Assembly (NCBI GenBank): GCA_024742695.1
Contig: JANSXY010000025.1
Span: 1 to 56,076, forward strand
Reading direction: 5' to 3'
Origin: Paracoccaceae bacterium
GTDB lineage: Bacteria > Pseudomonadota > Alphaproteobacteria > Rhodobacterales > Rhodobacteraceae
Length of the DNA: 56,076 nt
Shown: positions 15,619-24,057 of the stretch, one piece after another
Position numbering within the stretch: position 1 is the stretch's first letter
How the letters are laid out: every line of letters begins with the position of its first letter
Notes under the pieces: generated by a model
Seen by the model: only the letters and a program-made list of their open reading frames with translations
What the model was told of the DNA's origin: nothing
Database searches by the model: none
Made by a program: the position numbers and the translations under genes

Positions 15619-15825
15619 ATGGCCGTCCAACAGAACCGAGTCACGCGGTCCCGCCGCAACATGCGCCGCGCCCACGATGCCCTGGTCGCCGCGAATCCCA
15701 ATGAATGCGCCAACTGCGGCGAGCTGAAGCGCCCGCACCACGTGTGTGCCGCTTGCGGCCATTACGACGGGCGTGAAGTCGTCGCGCAGGCGGTCGAGGT
15801 CGACCTGGACGACGACGCGGCCTGA
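15619..15825 (+). CDS. rpmF: 50S ribosomal protein L32
   Basis: The 68-residue protein begins [19 protein letters not shown], as alphaproteobacterial L32 proteins do, and has a complete zinc ribbon: C30, C33, C43 and C46. It belongs to the large ribosomal subunit near the peptidyl transferase centre. The acidic tail EVDLDDDAA is lineage-typical. It is followed 31 bp later by plsX in the widespread rpmF-plsX-fabH arrangement that links ribosome output with lipid synthesis. Confidence 0.98.
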   Translation: MAVQQNRVTRSRRNMRRAHDALVAANPNECANCGELKRPHHVCAACGHYDGREVVAQAVEVDLDDDAA

Positions 15826-15856
15826 GCCGGTCCGCGGCGGGTTGGATATCGGACCC

Positions 15857-16975
15857 ATGGCAACCGCAGGGCCCAAGGGAACGCCGGACGCCCCGCAGCA
15901 CACGGGACAGCACGTCATTTCGGTCGATGCCATGGGCGGAGACCTGGGCCCCGCGGCCGTCGTCGCGGGGCTTGTCGCGTCTGCCCAGAAGAACCCCGAC
16001 ATCCGCTTCATCCTGCACGGACCCGAGCCGCAACTCGACCGGCTGGTGCGCCGCAACCGCATCCTCGACGGCCGCTGCGACATCCGCCATGCCGAGGGCG
16101 TGGTATCGATGGATGACAAGCCCAGCCAGGTGATGCGCCACGGCGAGGGCACCTCGATGTGGTCGGCGATCGAAAGCGTCCGCAACGGCGAGGCCGAGGT
16201 CGCGGTGTCCTGCGGCAACACCGGGGCGCTGATGGCGCTGTCGATGATCCGGTTACGCAAGCTGCCCGGCATCAACCGGCCCGCCATCGCCTGCCTGTGG
16301 CCCTCGCGCAATCCCGCCGGGTTCAACGTGATGCTCGATGTCGGCGCCGATATCCGCGCCGATGCCGAGGATCTTCTGCAATACGCGCTGATGGGCGCCT
16401 CCTACGCCCGCAACGGCCTGGGGCTGACCCGGCCGCGGATCGGGCTGCTGAATGTCGGCACCGAGGAACACAAGGGCCGGGCGGAGCTGAAACTCGCCAA
16501 CGACCTGATCGAGTCCGCCACCGAGGCCGGCGCCTTCGATTATGTCGGCTTCATCGAGGGCGGCGATCTGCCCTCGACCCGCGTCGACGTGATCGTGACC
16601 GACGGGTTCACCGGCAACATCGCGCTGAAGACCGGCGAGGGCACCGCCAAGCTGATCGGGGATTTCCTGCGCGAGGCCTTCGCGGCCACGCCGCTGTCGC
16701 GCATCGCCTCGCTGCTGGCGCTGACCTCGCTCAGGCGGCTGCGCAAGCGGATCGACCCGCGGCGGGTGAACGGCGGGGTGTTCCTGGGCCTCAACGGCAC
16801 CGTCGTGAAATCGCACGGCTCGGCCGATGCCACCGGCGTCTCGGCCGCGATCAAGCTGGCGTTCCGGTTGGCGGAGTCCGGGTTCCAGGCACGCCTGGCC
16901 GCGCGGCTTGCCAGCGTCGAGCGGGCGATGCACAGTGCCGCGGAGGGATCGGGGAAGGACGGGACAGGCGCATGA
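15857..16975 (+). CDS. plsX: Phosphate acyltransferase PlsX
   Basis: A 372-residue PlsX, a peripheral membrane enzyme converting acyl-ACP to acyl-phosphate for phosphatidic acid synthesis. The family signature [13 protein letters not shown] lies near residue 20, followed by [30 protein letters not shown] and [17 protein letters not shown]. The first 18 residues are a poorly conserved extension; an internal start is possible but no strong ribosome site precedes one. The stop overlaps the fabH start (ATGA, 16972-16975), so translation is coupled. Confidence 0.96.
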   Translation: MATAGPKGTPDAPQHTGQHVISVDAMGGDLGPAAVVAGLVASAQKNPDIRFILHGPEPQLDRLVRRNRILDGRCDIRHAEGVVSMDDKPSQVMRHGEGTSMWSAIESVRNGEAEVAVSCGNTGALMALSMIRLRKLPGINRPAIACLWPSRNPAGFNVMLDVGADIRADAEDLLQYALMGASYARNGLGLTRPRIGLLNVGTEEHKGRAELKLANDLIESATEAGAFDYVGFIEGGDLPSTRVDVIVTDGFTGNIALKTGEGTAKLIGDFLREAFAATPLSRIASLLALTSLRRLRKRIDPRRVNGGVFLGLNGTVVKSHGSADATGVSAAIKLAFRLAESGFQARLAARLASVERAMHSAAEGSGKDGTGA

Positions 16976-17946
16976 CACTTCGGTCCGTGGTCCGGGGCGC
17001 CGGGCACTACCTTCCCCGGCGCGTCGTCCCCAACGCGGAATTCGAGGCCAGGCTCGATACCACCGACGAGTGGATCCGGTCCCGCAGCGGGATCGAGCGG
17101 CGGCATTTCGCGGCCGAGGGCGAAACCACCTCCGACCTGGCGGTGGCCGCCGCCGCGGCGGCGCTGGCCGATGCCGGGATGCAGGCGGACGAGATCGACG
17201 CGATCGTGGTCGCGACCTCGACGCCCGACCTCACCTTCCCCTCCGTCGCGACGATGGTGCAGGGCCGGCTGGGCATGACCCGCGGCTTCGCCTTCGACGT
17301 GCAGGCGGTCTGCGCCGGCTTCGTCTTCGCGCTGGCCAATGCCGACGCGCTGATCCGCGCCGGCCAGGCCCGCCGCGTGCTGGTGATCGGCGCGGAAACC
17401 TTCAGCCGCATCCTCGACTGGACCGACCGCGGCACCTGCGTGCTGTTCGGCGACGGCGCGGGCGCGCTGGTCCTGGAAGCCGCAGAGGGTGCGGGCACGA
17501 CCGACGACCGCGGCATCCTCGCGACCGATCTCAATTCCGATGGGCGCCACAAGGATCTGCTCTATGTCGATGGCGGCGTGTCGGCCACCGGGTCGGCGGG
17601 GCAACTGCGGATGCAGGGCAACGCCGTGTTCCGCCATGCCGTCGAGAAGCTGGCCGACACCGCGCATCGCGCGCTGGACAAGGCCGGGCTGAGCGGCGCC
17701 GATGTCGACTGGATCGTGCCGCACCAGGCGAACCTTCGGATCATCACCGCCACCGCGCAGCGGATGCAGGTGCCGATGGACCGTGTCGTCGTCACCGTGC
17801 AGGACCATGGCAACACCTCCGCCGCCTCGATCCCGCTGGCGCTGTCGGTGGGCAAGCAGCGCGGCCAGATCAAGCCCGGCGACCTGGTGGTGACCGAGGC
17901 GATCGGCGGCGGGCTGGCCTGGGGCGCGGTGGTTCTGCGCTGGTAG
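16972..17946 (+). CDS. fabH: Beta-ketoacyl-ACP synthase III
   Basis: A 324-residue KASIII that starts fatty acid synthesis by condensing acetyl-CoA with malonyl-ACP. The catalytic triad is intact: C114 in [11 protein letters not shown]251 in VPHQANLR and N281 in DHGNTSAAS. The glycine-rich [14 protein letters not shown] end is normal. ATG 16972 overlaps the plsX stop, fixing the start. The gene ends the rpmF-plsX-fabH unit; a 117-bp gap with its own promoter follows before ihfA. Confidence 0.97.
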   Translation: MTLRSVVRGAGHYLPRRVVPNAEFEARLDTTDEWIRSRSGIERRHFAAEGETTSDLAVAAAAAALADAGMQADEIDAIVVATSTPDLTFPSVATMVQGRLGMTRGFAFDVQAVCAGFVFALANADALIRAGQARRVLVIGAETFSRILDWTDRGTCVLFGDGAGALVLEAAEGAGTTDDRGILATDLNSDGRHKDLLYVDGGVSATGSAGQLRMQGNAVFRHAVEKLADTAHRALDKAGLSGADVDWIVPHQANLRIITATAQRMQVPMDRVVVTVQDHGNTSAASIPLALSVGKQRGQIKPGDLVVTEAIGGGLAWGAVVLRW

Positions 17947-18006
17947 CGCAAACGGCCATTCTCCTCACACCCGAACCGCAAGCTGCAAGTCCTTGATTGC
18001 CTTTCG

Positions 18007-18035
18007 TTGACAGGGCTTGGTGTTCTGCGCATGGT
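18007..18035 (+). promoter_or_regulatory. Putative promoter of ihfA
   Basis: A consensus TTGACA (18007-18012) with a 17-bp spacer and a weak CATGGT (18030-18035) lies 28 bases before the ihfA ATG. Confidence 0.4.
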
Positions 18036-18063
18036 GGTCCGATGATCCAGGGGGGATTTGACG

Positions 18064-18366
18064 ATGAGTGACAAGACCCTGACGCGCATGGACCTCAGCG
18101 AGGCCGTGTTCCGCGAGGTCGGCCTGTCGCGGAACGAGTCCGCGCAACTGGTCGAAAGCGTATTGCAGCACATGTCCGACGCGCTGGTGCGTGGCGAGAC
18201 GGTCAAGATTTCCTCCTTCGGCACCTTCGCGGTGCGCGACAAGACCGCCCGGATGGGCCGCAACCCGAAGACCGGCGAAGAGGTTCCGATCAGCCCGCGC
18301 CGGGTGCTGACCTTCCGGCCCTCGCACCTGATGAAGGACCGGGTGGCGGCCGGCAACAGGGGCTGA
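18064..18366 (+). CDS. ihfA: Integration host factor subunit alpha
   Basis: A 100-residue HU/IHF-family DNA-bending protein. The alpha-subunit start [16 protein letters not shown], the [13 protein letters not shown] arm base and the [20 protein letters not shown] beta-arm (conserved Pro in the arm) identify it as IHF-alpha and not HU. It pairs with IHF-beta, encoded elsewhere. GGGGGA lies before ATG 18064. The MerR-type gene starts 10 bp downstream, an arrangement conserved in many proteobacteria. Confidence 0.96.
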   Translation: MSDKTLTRMDLSEAVFREVGLSRNESAQLVESVLQHMSDALVRGETVKISSFGTFAVRDKTARMGRNPKTGEEVPISPRRVLTFRPSHLMKDRVAAGNRG

Positions 18367-18376
18367 GGGGCGGCGC

Positions 18377-19075
18377 ATGGGCGGCAAGTCGGCCGATGCC
18401 TTCCGCACGATCAGCGAGGTGTCCGAGCTGATCGGAACGCCCGCGCATGTGCTGCGGTTCTGGGAAACCAAGTTCGGACAGATCCGGCCGGTGAAGCGCG
18501 CCGGCGGACGGCGTTACTACCGGCCCGCGGATGTCGCGCTGATCGACGGGATCCGGCAGCTTCTGCACGAGGACGGGATGACCATCCGCGGTGTGCAGAA
18601 GATCCTGCGCGAACGGGGCCTGCGGCATGTGATGGGCCTGTCGCGCTTTGCCGAGGGGCTGGGCGGCGCGCCCGAAGAACCGCCCGCCCGCGAAGAGGCG
18701 CCCGTGGAGACCCCGGTCGCGGCCCCGATCGTCCCCTCCGAAGACCCTAGGGCCTCCGACGCGGCGCCGGAAATGCCGGAATTGCCGTTCGGCGAGCCGA
18801 TGGCGCGTGCGCCGGCGGCCGCAGCCGCCCCCGCCGACGCACAGGCCGACGCAGAGGCCGCCGCACCGGTCGACGGGGCGGTCGATGACAGCGCCGCAGG
18901 CGACCGGTCGATTGCCGGGGAGACGCCGCAGATCACGGCCGCGCGGCCGCTTGCCGCCGCGCTGCGCCGTTTCCGTCCCGATGCCGCGCAGCGCAGCCGG
19001 CTGGCCGAGCTGGAGCCGCGTCTTGCCGCGCTGCGCGACCGTCTGGCCGCCCGGCCGCCGGGGTCCGCGCGCTGA
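18377..19075 (+). CDS. MerR-family regulator downstream of ihfA
   Basis: A 232-residue protein with one MerR-type winged helix (residues about 9-80: [22 protein letters not shown], cut here to its key [13 protein letters not shown] and [13 protein letters not shown]). The remainder is a Glu/Pro/Ala-rich, probably disordered region, then a short Arg/Leu-rich helix at the C-terminus. There is no metal-binding cysteine set and no ligand domain, so the signal is unknown. A similar gene follows ihfA in many alpha- and gammaproteobacteria. It is cotranscribed with ihfA, judging by the 10-bp gap. Confidence 0.88.
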   Translation: MGGKSADAFRTISEVSELIGTPAHVLRFWETKFGQIRPVKRAGGRRYYRPADVALIDGIRQLLHEDGMTIRGVQKILRERGLRHVMGLSRFAEGLGGAPEEPPAREEAPVETPVAAPIVPSEDPRASDAAPEMPELPFGEPMARAPAAAAAPADAQADAEAAAPVDGAVDDSAAGDRSIAGETPQITAARPLAAALRRFRPDAAQRSRLAELEPRLAALRDRLAARPPGSAR

Positions 19076-19097
19076 GCGGCGCGATGCGAATTGCGGC

Positions 19098-19127
19098 TTG
19101 CCCCTGCCCCGCGCTTGGCCCTATATG
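19098..19127 (+). promoter_or_regulatory. Putative promoter of tRNA-Pro
   Basis: TTGCCC (19098-19103), an 18-bp spacer and TATATG (19122-19127) end eight bases before the first base of the mature tRNA. Confidence 0.55.
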
Positions 19128-19135
19128 GCGCGCGT

Positions 19136-19213
19136 CGGGCCGTGGCGCAGCCTGGTTAGCGCGTCCGTCTGGGGGGCGGAAGGTCGCGAGTTCGAATCTC
19201 GCCGGCCCGACCA
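19136..19213 (+). tRNA. tRNA-Pro (anticodon GGG)
   Basis: A complete cloverleaf including encoded CCA. The acceptor stem CGGGCCG (19136-19142) pairs with CGGCCCG (19203-19209), discriminator A, then CCA. The D arm is GCGC/GCGC, the anticodon stem TCCGT/GCGGA flanks loop CTGGGGG, reading GGG for proline codons CCC and CCU, and the T arm is GCGAG-TTCGAAT-CTCGC. It is the only tRNA in the window. Confidence 0.97.
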
Positions 19214-19223
19214 TCATGAGAAC

Positions 19224-19245
19224 GCCCGCCCCCGCCGGGGCGGGC
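19224..19245 (+). terminator. Hairpin after tRNA-Pro
   Basis: GCCCGCCCC and GGGGCGGGC form a perfect 9-bp stem with loop CGCC, 11 bases after the tRNA CCA. Only a short T run follows, so termination efficiency is uncertain, and transcription may continue into dcd. Confidence 0.55.
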
Positions 19246-19274
19246 GCTTCCGTATCCGGGCGGAGGGCCGGGCG

Positions 19275-20351
19275 ATGACGGGGGTTCTGCCCGACCATGC
19301 GATCGAGGCGCTGATCGCCCGGGGCGCGATCGCGGCCGATCCCGCCGTGCTGCCCGGACAGGTGCAGCCCGCCAGCCTCGACCTTCGGCTGGGGCCGGTG
19401 GCCTACCGGGTCCGCGCCTCGTTCCTTGCCGGCCAGGGCCGCAGCGTTGCCGAACGGATCGCCGAATTCGAAATGCACCGTATCGACCTCGGCCCCGGCG
19501 CGGTGCTGGAGAAGGGCTGCGTCTACCTCGTGCCGCTGACCGAGGCGCTCGCCCTGCCCGCCGACATCTCGGCCGTCGCCAATGCCAAGAGTTCCACCGG
19601 CAGGCTCGACCTGCTGACCCGGCTGATCACCGATGGCGGCACCGAATTCGACCGGATCGCGCCGGGCTATGCCGGCCCGCTCTGGGCCGAGATCTGCCCG
19701 CGCTCGTTCTCGGTGCTGGTGCGGCCGGGCATGCGGCTGAACCAGATCAGGTTCCGGCAGGGCGAGGCGGTGCTGGACGATGCCGCGCTGGCCGCGCTGC
19801 ACGCGGTGGAACCGCTGGTCAGCGGCACCCCGGTGATCTCCGGCGGGCTGGGATTCTCGGTCGACCTGCAACCCCGTGCGACGACGCTGGTGGGCTACCG
19901 CGCCAAGCCGCACACCGGGGTGATCGATCTCGACCGGATCGGGGCCTACGACCCGGCGGAATTCTGGGATGAACTGCACACGCGCGAGGGCCGGCTGATC
20001 CTCGACCCCGGCGCCTTCTACATCCTCGTCAGCCGCGAAGCGGTGACGATCCCGCCGGGATACGCCGCCGAGATGGCGCCCTACCTTGCCATGGTGGGCG
20101 AATTCCGGGTGCATTACGCCGGCTTCTTCGATCCCGGTTTCGGCCATGGCACGGCGGGCGGGCAAGGCTCGCGCGGGGTGCTGGAGGTGCGCTGCCACGA
20201 GGCGCCCTTCGTGCTGGAACACGGGCAGGTGGTGGGCCGGCTGGTCTACGAGCGGATGGCCGCGCCCCCCGCCCGGCTTTACGGCGCGGACCTGGCCTCG
20301 AACTACCAGGGCCAGGGGCTGAAACTGTCCAAGCATTTCCGGGCGGGCTGA
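19275..20351 (+). CDS. dcd: 2'-deoxycytidine 5'-triphosphate deaminase, double-length form
   Basis: A 358-residue dCTP deaminase, which converts dCTP to dUTP on the route to dTMP. The N-terminal half has the family blocks PGQVQPASLDLRLG, NAKSSTGRLDLLTR and the adjoining TDGGTEFDRIAPGYAGPLW region. The C-terminal half repeats a dUTPase-like beta fold (FYILVSREAVTIPPG, GFFDPGFGHG). Enterobacterial Dcd is about 190 residues; the long two-domain form is usual in alphaproteobacteria. GGAGGGCCGGGCG precedes the ATG. It is convergent with scpB, 20 bp away. Confidence 0.93.
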   Translation: MTGVLPDHAIEALIARGAIAADPAVLPGQVQPASLDLRLGPVAYRVRASFLAGQGRSVAERIAEFEMHRIDLGPGAVLEKGCVYLVPLTEALALPADISAVANAKSSTGRLDLLTRLITDGGTEFDRIAPGYAGPLWAEICPRSFSVLVRPGMRLNQIRFRQGEAVLDDAALAALHAVEPLVSGTPVISGGLGFSVDLQPRATTLVGYRAKPHTGVIDLDRIGAYDPAEFWDELHTREGRLILDPGAFYILVSREAVTIPPGYAAEMAPYLAMVGEFRVHYAGFFDPGFGHGTAGGQGSRGVLEVRCHEAPFVLEHGQVVGRLVYERMAAPPARLYGADLASNYQGQGLKLSKHFRAG

Positions 20352-20371
20352 GGCCGGCGCCGGCGGCGGCG

Positions 20372-21022
20372 CTACTCCTCGAACATCTCCGCCTGGCCCT
20401 CGGCCTCGGGCCCGTCCTCGTCGTCCTCGTCGGTCTCGCCCCCCGGCCCGCCGCGGCTGTCGAGCAAGCCCGCCGCGCGCAGTTCCTTGATGCCCGGCAG
20501 GTCGCGCGCGCTTTCAAGCCCGAAGTGGTCGAGGAAGGCCTCGGTCACCACGAAGGTCACCGGGCGGCCCGGCGTCATCCGGCGCCGGCCCAGGCGAATC
20601 CAGTCCAGTTCCAGCAACTGGTCGATCGTGCCGCGGCTGACCGCGACGCCGCGAATCTCCTCGATCTCGGCGCGGGTGACGGGCTGGTGATAGGCGATGA
20701 TCGCCAGTGTCTCGATGGCCGCGCGGCTGAGCTTGCGGGTTTCCACCACCTCGTGCTGCATCAGGAAGCCAAGATCCGGCGCGGTGCGGAACGCCCAGCC
20801 GTTGCCCACCCGGACCAGAGCGACGCCGCGGCCCTCGTAGCGCCGGCGCAGGTGCACCAGCGCCTCGGCCGGGTCCGCGCCATGCGGCATCCGCGCGGCA
20901 AGGTCGGCCACCGTGACCGGTTCGGCCGAGGCGAACAGCACGGCCTCCACCATCCGTTCCTGTTCGGCCATCGGCGGGGCGGCGAACAGCCGCGGTTCGG
21001 GGGTATCCTCGGGCTCGGTCAT
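20372..21022 (-). CDS. scpB: Segregation and condensation protein B
   Basis: A 216-residue ScpB, the tandem winged-helix kleisin partner that acts with ScpA and SMC in chromosome segregation. Recognisable blocks are VEAVLFASAEPVTVADLA near residue 30, LSRAAIETLAIIAYHQPVTR and VSRGTIDQLLELDWIRLGRR. The C-terminal 30 residues are acidic and probably disordered. It is last in a five-gene minus-strand run (argS, SPOR, nagZ, scpA, scpB) with 7-61 bp gaps, and lies 10 bp after scpA. Confidence 0.95.
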   Translation of the reverse strand: MTEPEDTPEPRLFAAPPMAEQERMVEAVLFASAEPVTVADLAARMPHGADPAEALVHLRRRYEGRGVALVRVGNGWAFRTAPDLGFLMQHEVVETRKLSRAAIETLAIIAYHQPVTRAEIEEIRGVAVSRGTIDQLLELDWIRLGRRRMTPGRPVTFVVTEAFLDHFGLESARDLPGIKELRAAGLLDSRGGPGGETDEDDEDGPEAEGQAEMFEE

Positions 21023-21032
21023 TCCTGGCGTC

Positions 21033-21857
21033 TCATTTCGGGCGGCGCCGGATCGCGATCGGCGCGAAGGTCTCGGTCTGCTTCAACTCGATCTGGCCCT
21101 GCTTGGCCAGTTCCAGCGTCGCCGCGAAGGTCGCGGCGGTGGCCGAGCGGCGGCGGCCGGGATCGGCCAGCCAGCCCTCGGGCAGGTAGCTGGCAAGATC
21201 GGTCCAGTCACCGGCGAAACCGATCAGCCCGCGCAGCCGGTCCAGCGCCGCCTCCATCGTGTAGACATTGGTACGATCGAAGGCATAGGGGCGGAACTCG
21301 TCGCGGGTGCGGGTCCGGGCATAGGCCTGCATCAGGTCCAGAAGCGTGGCGGTGTAGCGCAGCGTCCGCAGCCGCATGACGTCTTCGGGGATACCGCGGA
21401 CGAAGAAGTCCCGCCCTTTCTGATCGCGCGCCATCAGCCGGGCCGCGGCCTCGCGCATCGCCTGCAACCGTTCCAGCTGGAACGCCAGGTGCGCCGCCAG
21501 ATCCTCGCCCGAGGGCGCGGGATCGTCGGGATCGGGGGGCAGCAGCAGCCGCGATTTCAGGAACGCCAGCCACGCCGCCATCACCAGGTAGTCGGCCGCC
21601 AGTTCGATCCGCAGCACCTTGGCGCGGTCAACGAAGGCCAGGTACTGCTCGGCCAGGTCGGTCACGGCGATGCGGCGCAGGTCGACCTTCTGGGTCCGCG
21701 CCAGTGTCAGCAAGAGGTCGAGCGGCCCCTCGAACCCGTCGACATCGACGATCAGCGCCTCGGCCGCCCGGCGCGCGGCGATGTCGCCGGGCTCCGCCGC
21801 CGCCGCCTCGGGCGGCGGCCGAAGCGGCACGGGATCGGCATCTTGCGGGTCGGTCAC
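21033..21857 (-). CDS. scpA: Segregation and condensation protein A
   Basis: A 274-residue kleisin ScpA. DGFEGPLDLLLTLARTQKVDL near the N-terminus (key FEGPLDLLL) is the family signature that binds the SMC neck; the C-terminal winged helix binds the SMC head. It uses a GTG start (21855-21857) with GGAG six bases upstream; no better ATG lies nearby. It is flanked by nagZ 11 bp before and scpB 10 bp after, and almost certainly cotranscribed. Confidence 0.95.
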   Translation of the reverse strand: MTDPQDADPVPLRPPPEAAAAEPGDIAARRAAEALIVDVDGFEGPLDLLLTLARTQKVDLRRIAVTDLAEQYLAFVDRAKVLRIELAADYLVMAAWLAFLKSRLLLPPDPDDPAPSGEDLAAHLAFQLERLQAMREAAARLMARDQKGRDFFVRGIPEDVMRLRTLRYTATLLDLMQAYARTRTRDEFRPYAFDRTNVYTMEAALDRLRGLIGFAGDWTDLASYLPEGWLADPGRRRSATAATFAATLELAKQGQIELKQTETFAPIAIRRRPK

Positions 21858-21868
21858 GCGGGGCTCCG

Positions 21869-22867
21869 TCAGGCGGGGGGCAGGATCGCCCGAAACTCCG
21901 CCTCCAGCGCCGCCATGTCAACCGGCGGCGGGGCGCGGCGGGCCGCAAGCGCCGCGTCGGCACGCGCCGCGGCCGCGCCCTCCAACGTTCCGGCCGCGTC
22001 GGCGACGGCGGCCATCTCCGCCGCGTCGCCGTTGCAATGCAAGACGATGTCGCAGCCCGCCGCCCGCGCGGCGGCGGACCGCGCCGCCACCGAACCGCTG
22101 AGCGCACCCATCGAGATGTCGTCGGTCAGCAACAGGCCGCTCAGCCCGATCCGGTGCCGCAGCAGGTCGATCACGACCGGCGACAGCGTGGCGGGCCGCT
22201 CGGGATCGAGCGCGGGGTAGACGACATGCGCGGTCATCGCCATCGGCAGGTCGGCGAGCGCGGCGAAGGGCGCGAAATCCGTCGCCTCCAGTTCGGTGCG
22301 CGTTGCCGCCACGCGCGGCAGCCCCTTGTGGCTGTCGGTGCCGGCGCGGCCGTGGCCGGGCGCATGCTTGAGCACCGGAACCACCCCGCCCCCGGCCAAT
22401 CCCTCGGCCACGGCGCGGGCATGGGCGGCGACCTCGGCCGCCGTCTCGCCCAGGCACCGGTTGCGCAGGAACGGATGCGTTCCCGGTCCGGCGATATCGG
22501 CTACCGGGGCGCAGTTCGCGTCGATCCCCAGGCCCCGCAGTTCCGCCGCGATGATCCGGTAGCGCAGATACAGGCCGCGCGCCGCCCTGTCGCGGGGCGA
22601 GGCCCGCACCTGGTCGAGCGGTGGCAGCCAGTCGCGCGCCAGGGGCGGACGCAGGCGCTGAACCCTGCCGCCCTCCTGATCGATCAGGATCGCCGCATCC
22701 CGCCCGACAGCGGCGCGCAACTCATTCGTGAGTCGAATGACTTGCGCGGCACTTTCAATGTTTCGCGCGAAGAGGATGAAGCCCCAGGGATCGGCCGTGC
22801 GGAAGAAGGTCGCCTCGGCGGGCGACAGGACCGGCCCGGCGCAGCCGAAGATCGCCGCGCCGGCCAC
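21869..22867 (-). CDS. nagZ: Beta-N-acetylhexosaminidase (peptidoglycan recycling)
   Basis: A 332-residue glycoside hydrolase family 3 enzyme that removes GlcNAc from anhydro-muropeptides in the cytoplasm. LIDQEGGRVQRL, the substrate loop KHAPGHGRAGTDSHKGLP (with the GH3 His-Asp pair) and LLTDDISMGAL (nucleophile Asp) are visible. I choose GTG 22867, eight bases after the SPOR gene stop with GAGG in front; upstream in-frame starts would overlap the SPOR gene by 70 bp or more. It sits between the SPOR protein and scpA. Confidence 0.93.
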   Translation of the reverse strand: MAGAAIFGCAGPVLSPAEATFFRTADPWGFILFARNIESAAQVIRLTNELRAAVGRDAAILIDQEGGRVQRLRPPLARDWLPPLDQVRASPRDRAARGLYLRYRIIAAELRGLGIDANCAPVADIAGPGTHPFLRNRCLGETAAEVAAHARAVAEGLAGGGVVPVLKHAPGHGRAGTDSHKGLPRVAATRTELEATDFAPFAALADLPMAMTAHVVYPALDPERPATLSPVVIDLLRHRIGLSGLLLTDDISMGALSGSVAARSAAARAAGCDIVLHCNGDAAEMAAVADAAGTLEGAAAARADAALAARRAPPPVDMAALEAEFRAILPPA

Positions 22868-22874
22868 GCCCGCC

Positions 22875-23996
22875 TCAGCGTGCCTGGGCGGGAATGCAGG
22901 CCGCGCCCTCGGCCAGAAGCGCGGCGCAGAACCGGCGCGAGTCCGAGGCATCCTCGAACCCGGCGACCCGAAGCCGGTAGAAGGCCCGGCCGCCCGTGTC
23001 GGCCGGTTCGATCACGCGATCCTTGCCGGCCAGGAGTGCACCGAAGCGGGTTTCCATCGCCTCCCATTCCGCGCGGGCCGCGTCGGGATCGTCGAACGCG
23101 CCGAGTTGGGCAAGCGGCGTTCCCGGCACCAGGGCCGTCCCGTCGATCTCCTGCGAGGGGCCGGGCGCGGCGATCGCCTGCGCCACCGCCGCGGCGACGG
23201 CGGCAGCGACCGGATCGACCTCGGGCGCGGCATCGGTCATCACCGACGGGGCCACGGCCGGCGTCAGCGCGGCGATGCGGCCGTCCAGCCCGGCGGGGCG
23301 GGCCGGCGGACGCGGCGAGCGCACGACACCCGGCACGCTGGCCGGAATCGGCGCGATCGCCGGCTTGTCGTTCAGATCACCGATGGCTTCCGCGATGCCC
23401 ATGGTTCCGTCCGGCCCGGCCACCGCCGCCGCCGGTTCCGCGCCGAAACCCGCGCCGGGGGTCACGACCGCCGGGGTCACGATCGCCGGTTCCGGCGCGG
23501 CGAGGTCGGGCGTGGCGGCGGGCGCCATCACCAGCGCCGGCGCCAGCTCGCCCATCGGCTGGGCATCGGGCGCAAGTTCCGGCGGTTCCGGCGCCAGGAC
23601 GATCCGGTCCGCGGGCGGCGTCGCCGTGCCTTCCGCCGCGACGTCATTCACCGCGAGACCGGTGTGGTTGGCCAACTGCCCGCCGGGATCGGCCGGGGCG
23701 ACCCGCGCGGGGCCTTCAAGCGCGCGCACCACCGGGATGCCCTGCACGTCGCGCACCGCCAGCTTGTAACCCCAGATCCCGAGCCCGACGATCAAGGCCA
23801 GCGAGGTCACGGCCCCGGCAGCACCGGCGATCCGCCCCATGCCCAGCGGCGCGCGCGGTGCCGCTTCGTCGTCGTCGATCTGTGGTGATGGCCGGCCCGC
23901 GGGCCTTTGCGGCGCCGCCGCCCAGCGTTGCGCCCGCAGGCTTTCCACCTGCACGTCGTGCCCCGACCGGGGCGACCGGTAGAGTTCGTGTTCCAT
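22875..23996 (-). CDS. SPOR domain-containing membrane protein
   Basis: A 373-residue protein with a short cytoplasmic N-terminus, one transmembrane helix at about residues 52-76 (MGRIAGAAGAVTSLALIVGL), a long Ala/Pro-rich periplasmic stalk and a C-terminal SPOR domain (about 295-373) with FGALLAGKDRVIEP and FYRLRVAGF. SPOR domains bind glycan strands stripped of stem peptides, mostly at division septa. Placement between argS and nagZ is a standard Rhodobacterales arrangement. ATG 23996 follows GGCGGAGC; an ATG 12 bp earlier is possible. Confidence 0.88.
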   Translation of the reverse strand: MEHELYRSPRSGHDVQVESLRAQRWAAAPQRPAGRPSPQIDDDEAAPRAPLGMGRIAGAAGAVTSLALIVGLGIWGYKLAVRDVQGIPVVRALEGPARVAPADPGGQLANHTGLAVNDVAAEGTATPPADRIVLAPEPPELAPDAQPMGELAPALVMAPAATPDLAAPEPAIVTPAVVTPGAGFGAEPAAAVAGPDGTMGIAEAIGDLNDKPAIAPIPASVPGVVRSPRPPARPAGLDGRIAALTPAVAPSVMTDAAPEVDPVAAAVAAAVAQAIAAPGPSQEIDGTALVPGTPLAQLGAFDDPDAARAEWEAMETRFGALLAGKDRVIEPADTGGRAFYRLRVAGFEDASDSRRFCAALLAEGAACIPAQAR

Positions 23997-24057
23997 GCTC
24001 CGCCTCATCGCGGCGGGTCGGCCCGCCGTCTGCCGTCTCCGGTCGCGGGCGCCTGGA

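Noticed and set aside
18058-18063. TTG start for ihfA
   Set aside because: ATG 18064 follows immediately with a better-placed GGGGGA and matches the normal IHF-alpha start.
22868-22951. Longer NagZ start
   Set aside because: It would overlap the SPOR gene by more than 70 bp; GTG 22867 has GAGG in front and fits the family length.
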